Shown: positions 1-6,824 of the stretch, piece after piece | Numbering within the stretch: the stretch's first letter is position 1 | Layout: the number at the start of each line of letters is the position of its first letter | From: Chloroflexota bacterium | Lineage (GTDB): Bacteria; Chloroflexota; Anaerolineae; Anaerolineales; Anaerolineaceae | Direction: 5' to 3' | Assembly: GCA_029777225.1 (NCBI GenBank) | Contig: JAKOSR010000068.1 | Span: forward strand, 1 to 7,406 | DNA: 7,406 nt | The notes under the pieces: generated by a model | What the model was told of the DNA's origin: nothing | The model's input: the letters and a program-made list of their open reading frames with translations, nothing else | The model's database searches: none | Made by a program: the position numbers and the translations under genes

Positions 1-259
1 CATCTTCTTCAGAGACGGGCAGTGAACTAAGCCATTTCGCCAGGTAGTCCAGCAGGGCCTGGGGCATACCCTGGTGAATGGCCACCTGCCAGCCATTTTG
101 GTCATCCAGCAAGGCGATGAAGCCAGCGTGGCCGGAGAGTATCTCCACGGAAATATTCAGGATGCGGGTAAGCAGCGCGTCCAGGTCCAGTTCTTCAGTC
201 AGGGCGCGTGAAATCTCAAGCAGGTAATCTCTTTGACGTACTCTAAAATCAGGCAGCAT
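1..259 (-). CDS. N-terminal part of a GAF-domain protein, probably a signalling sensor (3' end outside window)
   Basis: The frame is open from an ATG at 257-259 to the left edge, giving 86 codons, with an in-frame TAG two codons before the ATG. The protein begins MLPDFRVRQRDYLLEISRAL. Next come an amphipathic helix (TEELDLDALLTRIL, residues 22-35) and a strand-like stretch (GHAGFIALLDD, 43-53). A helix leading to a ligand-binding fold, with phrases such as LLTRIL..SVEIL and AGFIALLD, is typical of GAF domains at the front of sensor histidine kinases, diguanylate cyclases or phosphatases. The output domain is beyond the window, so the function cannot be named. No strong ribosome binding site is visible; a weak GGGAT lies about 13 bases before the ATG. 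The gene follows the aminotransferase after a 75-bp gap holding a hairpin. The reading frame is fairly certain and the GAF call is moderate. Confidence 0.65.
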   Translation of the reverse strand, partial: MLPDFRVRQRDYLLEISRALTEELDLDALLTRILNISVEILSGHAGFIALLDDQNGWQVAIHQGMPQALLDYLAKWLSSLPVSEED

Positions 260-286
260 GGTCTAATTTTATCCCAGCTTTAAGCA

Positions 287-316
287 CAAAGCGCTGCCTG
301 TCATGGCAGCGCTTTG
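287..316 (-). terminator. Perfect 12-bp inverted repeat downstream of the aminotransferase, possible U-poor terminator
   Basis: CAAAGCGCTGCC (287-298) and GGCAGCGCTTTG (305-316) are exact reverse complements around a 6-base loop. The repeat lies 19 bp after the aminotransferase stop codon and before the GAF-protein start, as expected of a transcript end. On the minus strand the stem is followed by TGCTTAAAG rather than a T-run, so it is not a textbook intrinsic terminator. It may be an mRNA 3'-end stabiliser or a weak terminator. The structure is certain; the function is inferred from position. Confidence 0.6.
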
Positions 317-334
317 GAGACTCAAAAAGATTAC

Positions 335-1663
335 CTAGGCCAGCCCGTGTTTGTGCTCGGCCAGGCTGATGGCCTCGTCAAAAATTTTTAATGCTTCATC
401 CACTTCGGTTCTGGAGGTCGAAAGCGGCGGGGTGATGCGGATGACGCTCTTACCACACCCCAGTGTCAGCAGGCCCCGCTCAAAGGCGAAGTCCACCACA
501 TCATCACGCAGGTCAGCCGCGTAAGCCTTGGTGGTTCTATCCATTACGAACTCGACCCCGAGCATGAAACCCATACCACGCACATCGCCGATGCTGACAT
601 GTTTTTTTGCCAGCTCCTGCAGACCCTCTTTGGCATAAGCGCCAACTACGCGCGTGTTTTCGAGGTATTGTTCTTCGATGAGCTTGATGGTGGCCAGTGA
701 GGCAGAGCATGAAATTGGGTTGCCGCCATAGGTGTTCCCATGCGAGCCGTGCGGCCAATCCATGAATTCTTTCTTGGTCATGCAGACCCCGAGTGGCATG
801 CCGGAGGCAATCCCCTTGGCGGAGAGGACCATGTCTGGCTCAACACCAAACTGCTCAATCGCCCACCACTTGCCGGTGCGGCCCATGCCCGACTGAACTT
901 CATCCGCAATCAGTCGGATGTCATATTTGTCGCAAAGCGCTCGCAGCGCGGGGAAGAAATCGTCCGGTGGGACGATGTAGCCACCCTCGCCCTGGATGGG
1001 TTCCACCAGGATGCCGGCCGCGTCCTTATCGGGGATAAGCCGGCCAAGGATTTCCTCTTCCAGGTAAGCGACGACGGTTTCGCCATCGCCCATGCCCGGG
1101 CGGCGCGTCAACACCGGCCGATAGGGGTCCGGGAAGGGCACATGCACCACGCCGTTCATGAGCGGGAAGAAGCCGTTCTTATAACGCGCCTTGCTGGCCG
1201 TAAAGGTCACTGCACCCAGGGTGCGCCCATGGAAGGCCCCCAAAAAACCGATAAACTGCGTGGCACCGGTGTTATAGCGGGCAAGCTTGATCGCGGTTTC
1301 AACGCTCTCCGTCCCGGAGTTGGTCATAAAGCAGCAAGATGGCCCCTTCCAGGGAGCGATTTCGCTCAGTTTTTCCGCGAGCCTAATCCAGCTTTCGTGA
1401 TAGAAATCGGAAGAGATATGAATAAATTTTTCGGCTTGCTCCTGGATTGCCTTTACCACTGCTGGGTTGGTGTGCCCGGTGGAAACCACCGCGATACCGG
1501 CAGCGAAGTCCAGAAAACGATTCCCGTCCACATCCCATACTTCAGTACCTTTTCCGTGATCCATCACAAACGGATACCCCCGGGGATACGAGGGTGAGAT
1601 TACTTCCGCGTCCCGGGCAATCATCGCCTGGGCCTTGGGTCCTGGTAAGTTCAGCTTCTGCAT
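335..1663 (-). CDS. Class III PLP-dependent aminotransferase (acetylornithine / 4-aminobutyrate aminotransferase family)
   Basis: This is a complete 442-residue cytoplasmic enzyme of fold type I, expected to move an amino group from a terminal amine such as GABA or (acetyl)ornithine to a 2-oxo acid using pyridoxal phosphate. Family landmarks are all present: SGTES phosphate-binding turn (116-120), FHGRT with the ring-stacking aromatic (144-148), EPIQGEGG (221-228), DEVQSGMGRTG with the cofactor-contacting Asp254 (254-264), the Schiff-base lysine Lys283 in SAKGIASG, Thr311 in GNTYGGNP, and Arg409 in VIRITPP, which usually binds the substrate carboxylate. The opening (PGPKAQAMIARD) resembles the archaeal-type branch that includes broad-specificity amino-acid racemases and GABA transaminases, so substrate is undecided. 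The ATG at 1661-1663 is preceded by an excellent AAAGGAGG (1670-1677) at 6 bases. No arginine or GABA pathway gene is adjacent. The family is sure; the substrate is not. Confidence 0.93.
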   Translation of the reverse strand: MQKLNLPGPKAQAMIARDAEVISPSYPRGYPFVMDHGKGTEVWDVDGNRFLDFAAGIAVVSTGHTNPAVVKAIQEQAEKFIHISSDFYHESWIRLAEKLSEIAPWKGPSCCFMTNSGTESVETAIKLARYNTGATQFIGFLGAFHGRTLGAVTFTASKARYKNGFFPLMNGVVHVPFPDPYRPVLTRRPGMGDGETVVAYLEEEILGRLIPDKDAAGILVEPIQGEGGYIVPPDDFFPALRALCDKYDIRLIADEVQSGMGRTGKWWAIEQFGVEPDMVLSAKGIASGMPLGVCMTKKEFMDWPHGSHGNTYGGNPISCSASLATIKLIEEQYLENTRVVGAYAKEGLQELAKKHVSIGDVRGMGFMLGVEFVMDRTTKAYAADLRDDVVDFAFERGLLTLGCGKSVIRITPPLSTSRTEVDEALKIFDEAISLAEHKHGLA

Positions 1664-1689
1664 GTCAGCCCTCCTTTGGGTATTAAATT

Positions 1690-1725
1690 AAAAAGACTGC
1701 CATCGGTGAGGTTTTGGGCAGCCTT
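1690..1725 (-). terminator. Intrinsic terminator after secA-surE, within the leader of the aminotransferase gene
   Basis: Read on the minus strand, AAGGCTGCC (1717-1725) pairs with GGCAGTCTT (1693-1701). This is a 9-bp stem with one G-U pair and a 15-base loop, followed directly by TTTTT and then AATTTAA. It is the only hairpin in the window with a proper U-tract. It lies 62 bp after the surE stop and ends only about 12 bp before the aminotransferase ribosome binding site. It can therefore end the secA-surE transcript, but it also lies downstream of the predicted aminotransferase promoter, which makes it a possible attenuator. Confidence 0.75.
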
Positions 1726-1742
1726 CAGTACTTCATGACAGG

Positions 1743-1751
1743 ATTATAACA
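1743..1751 (-). promoter_or_regulatory. Predicted extended -10 promoter for the aminotransferase gene
   Basis: The minus strand reads TGTTATAAT, a perfect TATAAT (1743-1748) with the TGn extension. No good TTGACA-like -35 lies 16-18 bases upstream, which is usual for extended -10 promoters. The expected start of transcription is near 1736. That gives a leader of about 70 bases containing the terminator hairpin at 1690-1725 and the ribosome binding site at 1670-1677. It is a prediction from the motif and its position between two genes. Confidence 0.5.
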
Positions 1752-1787
1752 CAGCCAGGTCCGCGCTATGGCGCTTGGCCGCTTTTC

Positions 1788-2564
1788 TTAGCTCCCACCA
1801 CTGCGGAGAGCATCTAGCCTTGGAAAATCGGTCATGTCCATCGTGAGGGGCGTTATGGAGATGTAGCCCTGGCTGAGCGCGCCAAAATCAGTACCCTCTT
1901 CCACCACGCCGGTCGGTGCTTCTCCACCAATCCAGTAATACGGTTTGCCACGCGGATCCAGGCGTTTTTCAAGCACGTCCCGGTAAAGCCGGACGCCCTG
2001 CCGGGTGTATATTTCGCCGGCAAAATCGCCAGCCGGCCGATAGGGCACGTTGATGTTCCAAATTGGCGCTGGGTTGGTGTTTTGGCCTTCCTGGATGAGG
2101 TGCTGGATGATTCGGGCGGCAGCCATGGCAGCACTTTCAAAATCCAACGGACCCTGGTGGTATTCCGGCGCGTCCAGAGAGACCGCGAAGCTGGGCTTGC
2201 CCCCGATGGAGCCTTCCATCGCGGCGGTCACCGTGCCGGAATAAGTCACATCCAGCCCGATGTTGGCATTGGGATTGATGCCGGAGACAACGTAGTCAAA
2301 GTCCCCTTCCAGCGCGCCCATCAAAGCCAGGGCCACGCAGTCCGAAGGAGCGCCGTCGGATTTCCAGGCTGGGCTGCCATCTGCCAGCAGAGCTGGCGAA
2401 ACACGCAAGGGACGATGCAGGGTCTTCACATGGCCTGAAGCCGACCAGTTGCGGTCTGGAGCCAGCACCGTGACATCAAAGTTTACCGCTCGCAGCGCGG
2501 TGGCCAACGCCAGCAGCCCCGGCGCGGTTACGCCGTCATCATTGGTAAGCAGGATACGTGTCAC
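1788..2564 (-). CDS. surE: 5'/3'-nucleotidase SurE (survival protein)
   Basis: SurE is a cytoplasmic metal-dependent phosphatase that removes phosphate from nucleoside 5'- and 3'-monophosphates; in some bacteria it also cuts short polyphosphate and helps stationary-phase survival. The 258 residues match the normal family length. The metal site is intact: Asp9 and Asp10 in LLTNDDG, Ser41 in APDRNWSASG, and Asn97 in VVSGIN. YSGTVTAAMEG (108-118), which follows the active site in the family, and the late GYISITPL strand (233-240) are also present. The start is GTG at 2562-2564, supported by a strong GGGGAGGA (2571-2578) 6 bases upstream and by alignment of the N-terminus with known SurE. Only 17 bp separate it from the secA stop, so it is almost certainly translated from the secA mRNA. 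A terminator follows at 1690-1725. Confidence 0.96.
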   Translation of the reverse strand: MTRILLTNDDGVTAPGLLALATALRAVNFDVTVLAPDRNWSASGHVKTLHRPLRVSPALLADGSPAWKSDGAPSDCVALALMGALEGDFDYVVSGINPNANIGLDVTYSGTVTAAMEGSIGGKPSFAVSLDAPEYHQGPLDFESAAMAAARIIQHLIQEGQNTNPAPIWNINVPYRPAGDFAGEIYTRQGVRLYRDVLEKRLDPRGKPYYWIGGEAPTGVVEEGTDFGALSQGYISITPLTMDMTDFPRLDALRSGGS

Positions 2565-2581
2565 GACAATTCCTCCCCGGC

Positions 2582-5500
2582 CTAATGGCGCTTGCGGCGC
2601 TTTTTGCTGGAACCGGCTGTCTCTTTGTTAAGAGCACCAGCCTGGTCCGGCGTGCCTGGTATTGATTTCTCAGCGGATTCGGTCGGCGTCAGGCCGCGCG
2701 GGGCATTTTGGTTTTCAACCAAGTTGGTTGGGCGATAGCGGAACATGCGACTGATGACCGTCTGGCGGACTTCCTTGAGCAGTTCCGTGAACATCGTGCT
2801 GGCCTGTCCTTTGTAGCGCACCAGTGGGTCGCGCTGGGCATAGGATTCCATGCTGATTGACACCCTCAGGGCTTCCATGCGCGTCAGGTAATCCACCCAG
2901 GTTTCGGTGATGGTACCCAGCAGGAGCTGGCGGTAGATGCGGTTTTGGGACTTGTCGCCAAGGACCTCGCGGATTTTGGCGGCATCTTCCTCATTGATTT
3001 CTGCAAGGGGTGTTTCCTTGAGGGTCGCGAAGCCGGTATCACCCAAAGAACTGGCCAGGGTGTCTCGGGTTTCAACGGGCAGGGCGCCCAGGGTGAAGCT
3101 ATTTTGCTTGAGATGTTCAAAATCAGCAAAACCCAGCACCTGCTGCAACACCTTTTCCGCGCCTTTAAGATGGGTCAAAATGCGGCCGGTGGATTCGCTC
3201 ACTGACATTTTTACCAGGATTCCGGCCATGGAAAAAACGTAGGTGAGGCGGTTCTGCGTGCGCAGTTGGCGGCGGTGCGAGCGCGAATCAAAGCTGACCC
3301 TTTTGCCAAGCGTCAGCATCTGCAATAGCGCCAGGCGCGTACCCTCATCCTCCAGTCCGCGGGTCAGAAACTCACGGTTGGCTTCCAAATCACGCACAAT
3401 TTCACCATCCTGCCCAAACAAACGCTCAGTGCGCCGCTGCAGGGTGCCGTTAATCAGGCCAGTTATTTGGTTCCGCACATCCGCCCAGGGCTGGGTGGCC
3501 AGCTCGGTGGCTTTAATAGGCCAGCTTTCGTTGAAGCGGCGCTCCAGGGTAAGCAGCACCCGCCTCACCTGGTTGAGGGTCAAGCCCGTTTTAAGCGCGT
3601 CCTGGAGAGGACCTTTCATGCTGATGGGATCCTCAAGCAGGGTCTTTTGCTGCGCTGGAGGAAGCCGGACGGGCATCTGTATCAGGCTGGTGATTTCAGC
3701 CTGCAAATCGTGTGGTTCAGTTGGGTCCAGGTTTTCCAGGTAAGCATCCAAGGCATCTTCGCGTTCGGCCATTTGGGTCTTCATCGCCGATTCAGCCTTA
3801 TCGAGGACCTCGCGCACGCCTTGGAGCAGGTGAGCGTTCTCCGCGTCGTGGGCACCACGGGCTATTCCAAGCAGCCTGTCCTGCAAGTCTTCTTCCGTGG
3901 TTGGTTGCCCGAGTTGCTCAAGCGCCAATTGCATGGAGAAGGAGGGGTAGCTGCCCCATTGGGTGCTGATGGGTGGTTGAACGTCCTCAAGGTACCCCAG
4001 CAACTTCCAGGCGCCATCCTTATCCTGCAGCGCGGATTTTACGCGTTCCCCAAGGTCGGTTTCCAGCATTTCCTGGACGTCATCGTGCAGGTCTTCTTTC
4101 TTGAAAATGCGGTCCCGCTGGGTGTAAATACGCTGGCGTTGGGTGTTCAGGACGTCGTCATATTCCAGCAGATGCTTGCGCACGTCAAAGTTGGCGCCTT
4201 CCACCCGGGTCTGAGATTGTTCAATGACCTTGGTGATGACCCCTAGCTCGATGGGCAGATTCTCATCCACCTTGAAACGGGTCAGGAGTGATTCCACCTG
4301 TGAGCCCCCAAACATGCGCATGAGGTCGTCTTCCAGTGAGAGGTAAAAGCGGGATGAGCCGGGATCTCCCTGGCGCGCGGCCCGTCCACGGAGTTGGTTA
4401 TCAATGCGCCGCGCCTCGTGGCGTTCGGTTCCGACCACATGTAAACCGCCCAGTTCCCTTACCTTGGCCATGTTTTCCATGTAATCAACAAAGACCTGGA
4501 TGGCCTGCTGGTCTTCTTCCTCCAGGTTGCCATCCAGTTGGCCCACAGCTTCAAGGCGCTGTTGCATAGTCATGTTATATGGGTCCTGGCCGCCTTGTTT
4601 GGCCAAGACACGGTTCACTTCTGCGAGGGCATTTTCCGAAAGTTCACCACCCAGCTTGATGTCCACACCACGGCCGGCCATGTTCGTCGCGATGGTGACG
4701 GCGCCAAAAGCGCCCGCCCCGGCAATAATCATGGATTCTTCGGTATGCTTGCGGGCGTTTAATACTTTATGCGGGATGCCAGCCTCAAAAACGGGTTGCA
4801 ACCTTGGCCAATCCGCTTCTTCGAGCTTGAGCGCTTTCAGGATGGCGACCCGGTTCGACTCGTCGTTGGGGTCCATGGAGCTCATCCCAAATTGACTCCC
4901 CAGGCGGCGCAATTCAGGCATGCGCATCTTGTCCAGTGGTTCGTTCAACACGGCCAGCTCAGGCGCGGTGGCGTAATCTTCCTCTTTCACCCCACGGGAG
5001 ATGAGCCAGGCCTGGCGAATAAGCACGGTCTGCACCAGCCGCCGTATCATCTCGGGTGAGAGTCGCTCTGAAAGTTGCTCAGAGGCCTCCACTGACGTGG
5101 TACCCACCAACTGTGGGCGGCCCATGGCATGGTAGCGGACGATTTCCAGCGCCATGGCGCGCAGCTTGCCTTCCCGCGTGCGGTAGATGACATCCGGGAA
5201 GTCCTTGCGTTTGAAGTACATGGGCTTTTTCGCCGTGTCGGCGGGATTGGTGTAGAAGACGTAAGGGTAGCCCTCCTCGTCCTTGCTGGTGACCTCCATC
5301 AGCCCCGAATTGGCCCGCATGGCGCGGTATTCCAGGTTGGTGGGGATAACCAGTACATCAAGGCCGTAGATACGGAAGAATTCTTCCTGTTCCGTGTAGG
5401 CGGTACCGGTCATGCCTGCCAGCTTTTTGTACATGCGAAAGTAATTCTGGATGGTGATAGTGGCCTGGGTGATGTTTTCCGCCTGGACCTTCACGCCTTC

Positions 5501-6619
5501 CTTGGCTTCCACCGCCTGGTGGAGGCCGTCAGACCAACGCCTGCCTGGCATCATGCGGCCGGTAAACTCATCCACGATGATGACTTCACCACCCTGGACG
5601 ATGTACTCCTTGTTGCGCCTGAAGAGGAATTGCGCCCTCAGACTTTGCTCGAGAAAACCCATCAGGCGGGCTTGTTCGGGGGTGATATCCTCCGGTCGCT
5701 CGGGGTCGGAGAGAGGCTCGCCCAGGATTTCCTCTACATGCGCGATGCCCACTTCTGTCAGGCTGACCGTCTGGTCTTTTTCATTTACTTCATAGTCCTC
5801 AGGGTTGAGCGCTTTGACCACCTGGGCCATGCGCAGATAGGTATCAGAATCCTCGTGCGATGGGCCAGAAATGATAAGCGGTGTACGCGCTTCATCAATC
5901 AGGATGTTGTCCACCTCATCAATGATGGCATAATGGTGTTCACGCTGCACGCGTTGCTCCCAAGACATCGTGATGTTATCGCGCAGGTAATCAAAACCAA
6001 ACTCACTGTTGGTGCCATAGGTGATATCCGCCAGGTAGGCATCCTTGCGGCTCACCGGGCGCAGGAAGTTGGTTTCCTCCTTGAGGGAGTGTTCATCCGG
6101 GTCGTAGAGATAGGCACGTTGATTGCCATCAGACGTGGTGGCCATTTGCAGGATGCCCACACTCAAGCCGAGCATGTGGTAAATCGCCCCCATCCAACGG
6201 CCATCGCGTCGGGCAAGATAGTCGTTGACTGTGACGAGATGCGCGCCCTTGCCTTCCAGTGCGTTGAGGTAGAGTGGCAGCGTGGCTGAAAGTGTCTTCC
6301 CCTCGCCCGTGCGTAATTCAGAGATGGCACCCTGGTGCAGGTTGATGCCGCAAATGAGTTGGACGTCGTAATGGCGTTGCCCCAAGACGCGCTTGCTGGC
6401 CTCACGGACGGTAGCGAAGGCTTCCGGCAGCAGTTGGTCAAGCTTCTCCCCTGCGGCAAGTCGGGCGCGGAAGGCGCTTGTCTTGGCGCTTAATTCTAGG
6501 TCTGTCAGCTTTTCAAACGACTCCTCTAGCGCGTTAATTTGGTCTACGGTGCCAACAAGTTTTTCGATCTTCCGCTTATGAGGGTCGCCACTAAAGATCT
6601 GGGTGATTTTCTTAAACAT
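2582..6619 (-). CDS. secA: Preprotein translocase ATPase SecA, unusually long form
   Basis: SecA binds preproteins at the cytoplasmic face of the membrane and drives them through SecYEG by ATP hydrolysis. Core motifs are in order: Walker A RTGEGKT (103-109), NDYLARRD (132-139), Walker B with DEVDNILIDEARTPLIISG (234-252), the preprotein cross-linking region, EFTGRMMPGRRWSDGLHQA (351-369), GMTGTA (402-407), NBD2 with TNMAGRGVDIKLGG (645-658) and GTERHEARRIDNQLRGRAARQGD (730-752), helical scaffold with LLEYDDVLNTQR (817-828), and the two-helix finger ending in SYAQRDPLV (1259-1267; Tyr1260 matches the E. coli fingertip Tyr794). At 1345 residues it far exceeds the E. coli protein (901). The extra length sits in four places: about 38 residues near 431-471, 90 at 523-612, 32 in 659-723 and about 290 within 841-1233. 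The C-terminal zinc motif is absent; the tail ends SSKKRRKRH. ATG at 6617-6619 has AAAAGGAA (6627-6634) 7 bases upstream. The gene is intact and heads the secA-surE operon. Confidence 0.97.
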   Translation of the reverse strand: MFKKITQIFSGDPHKRKIEKLVGTVDQINALEESFEKLTDLELSAKTSAFRARLAAGEKLDQLLPEAFATVREASKRVLGQRHYDVQLICGINLHQGAISELRTGEGKTLSATLPLYLNALEGKGAHLVTVNDYLARRDGRWMGAIYHMLGLSVGILQMATTSDGNQRAYLYDPDEHSLKEETNFLRPVSRKDAYLADITYGTNSEFGFDYLRDNITMSWEQRVQREHHYAIIDEVDNILIDEARTPLIISGPSHEDSDTYLRMAQVVKALNPEDYEVNEKDQTVSLTEVGIAHVEEILGEPLSDPERPEDITPEQARLMGFLEQSLRAQFLFRRNKEYIVQGGEVIIVDEFTGRMMPGRRWSDGLHQAVEAKEGVKVQAENITQATITIQNYFRMYKKLAGMTGTAYTEQEEFFRIYGLDVLVIPTNLEYRAMRANSGLMEVTSKDEEGYPYVFYTNPADTAKKPMYFKRKDFPDVIYRTREGKLRAMALEIVRYHAMGRPQLVGTTSVEASEQLSERLSPEMIRRLVQTVLIRQAWLISRGVKEEDYATAPELAVLNEPLDKMRMPELRRLGSQFGMSSMDPNDESNRVAILKALKLEEADWPRLQPVFEAGIPHKVLNARKHTEESMIIAGAGAFGAVTIATNMAGRGVDIKLGGELSENALAEVNRVLAKQGGQDPYNMTMQQRLEAVGQLDGNLEEEDQQAIQVFVDYMENMAKVRELGGLHVVGTERHEARRIDNQLRGRAARQGDPGSSRFYLSLEDDLMRMFGGSQVESLLTRFKVDENLPIELGVITKVIEQSQTRVEGANFDVRKHLLEYDDVLNTQRQRIYTQRDRIFKKEDLHDDVQEMLETDLGERVKSALQDKDGAWKLLGYLEDVQPPISTQWGSYPSFSMQLALEQLGQPTTEEDLQDRLLGIARGAHDAENAHLLQGVREVLDKAESAMKTQMAEREDALDAYLENLDPTEPHDLQAEITSLIQMPVRLPPAQQKTLLEDPISMKGPLQDALKTGLTLNQVRRVLLTLERRFNESWPIKATELATQPWADVRNQITGLINGTLQRRTERLFGQDGEIVRDLEANREFLTRGLEDEGTRLALLQMLTLGKRVSFDSRSHRRQLRTQNRLTYVFSMAGILVKMSVSESTGRILTHLKGAEKVLQQVLGFADFEHLKQNSFTLGALPVETRDTLASSLGDTGFATLKETPLAEINEEDAAKIREVLGDKSQNRIYRQLLLGTITETWVDYLTRMEALRVSISMESYAQRDPLVRYKGQASTMFTELLKEVRQTVISRMFRYRPTNLVENQNAPRGLTPTESAEKSIPGTPDQAGALNKETAGSSKKRRKRH

Positions 6620-6673
6620 TTATTGCTTCCTTTTCAAACGCTATTCGCTTTTTGCAACGACGCGCGAAAGAAA

Positions 6674-6682
6674 ATTATAGCA
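6674..6682 (-). promoter_or_regulatory. Predicted extended -10 promoter for secA-surE
   Basis: The minus strand reads TGCTATAAT, a perfect TATAAT (6674-6679) with the TGn extension, and no convincing -35 box. Transcription would start near 6667, giving a leader of about 48 bases before the secA ATG. The arrangement matches the predicted aminotransferase promoter at 1743-1751. I saw no operator or riboswitch-like structure between it and secA. Confidence 0.55.
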
Positions 6683-6770
6683 TAACGGGTCTGGAGAGCT
6701 CACTTCGCGTGGAAGCTGGCTTGCTGCGCACTATTGGTTCATTCTGATACATTAGGCTGGAATTTACTGC

Positions 6771-6797
6771 GAGAGCCCAGGCGATGCCTGGGCTCTC
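6771..6797 (-). terminator. Perfect 12-bp hairpin between the exported-protein gene and secA
   Basis: GAGAGCCCAGGC (6771-6782) and GCCTGGGCTCTC (6786-6797) are exact reverse complements around the 3-base loop GAT, a very stable stem. It begins 27 bp after the stop codon of the upstream gene, as a terminator would. On the minus strand the following bases are GCAGTAAATT, with no U-tract. On the plus strand the following bases TTGTTCTT are more T-rich, but no plus-strand gene leads into it. I read it as the 3' end of the exported-protein transcript, with strand uncertain. Confidence 0.6.
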
Positions 6798-6824
6798 TTG
6801 TTCTTGGCATAATTTACGAATTGT

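Noticed and set aside
740..1597. Long plus-strand open frame (285 codons) opposite the aminotransferase
   Set aside because: It is antisense to a clearly real gene with all catalytic motifs, and its translation is rich in His, Arg and Gly with no recognisable domain.
1764..1775. GCGC-TATG-GCGC dyad upstream of the aminotransferase -10 as an operator
   Set aside because: Only 4 bp per arm in GC-rich sequence, too short to support a binding-site claim.
3467..4246. Plus-strand open frame of 259 codons opposite the SecA insertion
   Set aside because: I considered it because the SecA segment beneath is poorly conserved. However, the SecA frame runs unbroken to the conserved two-helix finger, so the minus frame is the real one.
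5129..6289. Plus-strand open frame of 386 codons opposite secA
   Set aside because: It lies wholly within secA on the other strand; the translation has repeated His/Val/Arg-rich antisense character and no family resemblance. Long antisense frames are expected from the codon bias of this gene.
2582..6619. SecA length as a sign of a gene fusion or frameshift
   Set aside because: The frame is continuous and SecA motifs occur from both ends in the right order; extra segments are internal insertions, not a fused second gene.
6771..6797. Hairpin as a plus-strand intrinsic terminator because TTGTTCTT follows it
   Set aside because: No plus-strand gene leads into it; the T-rich stretch is interrupted and may be chance.
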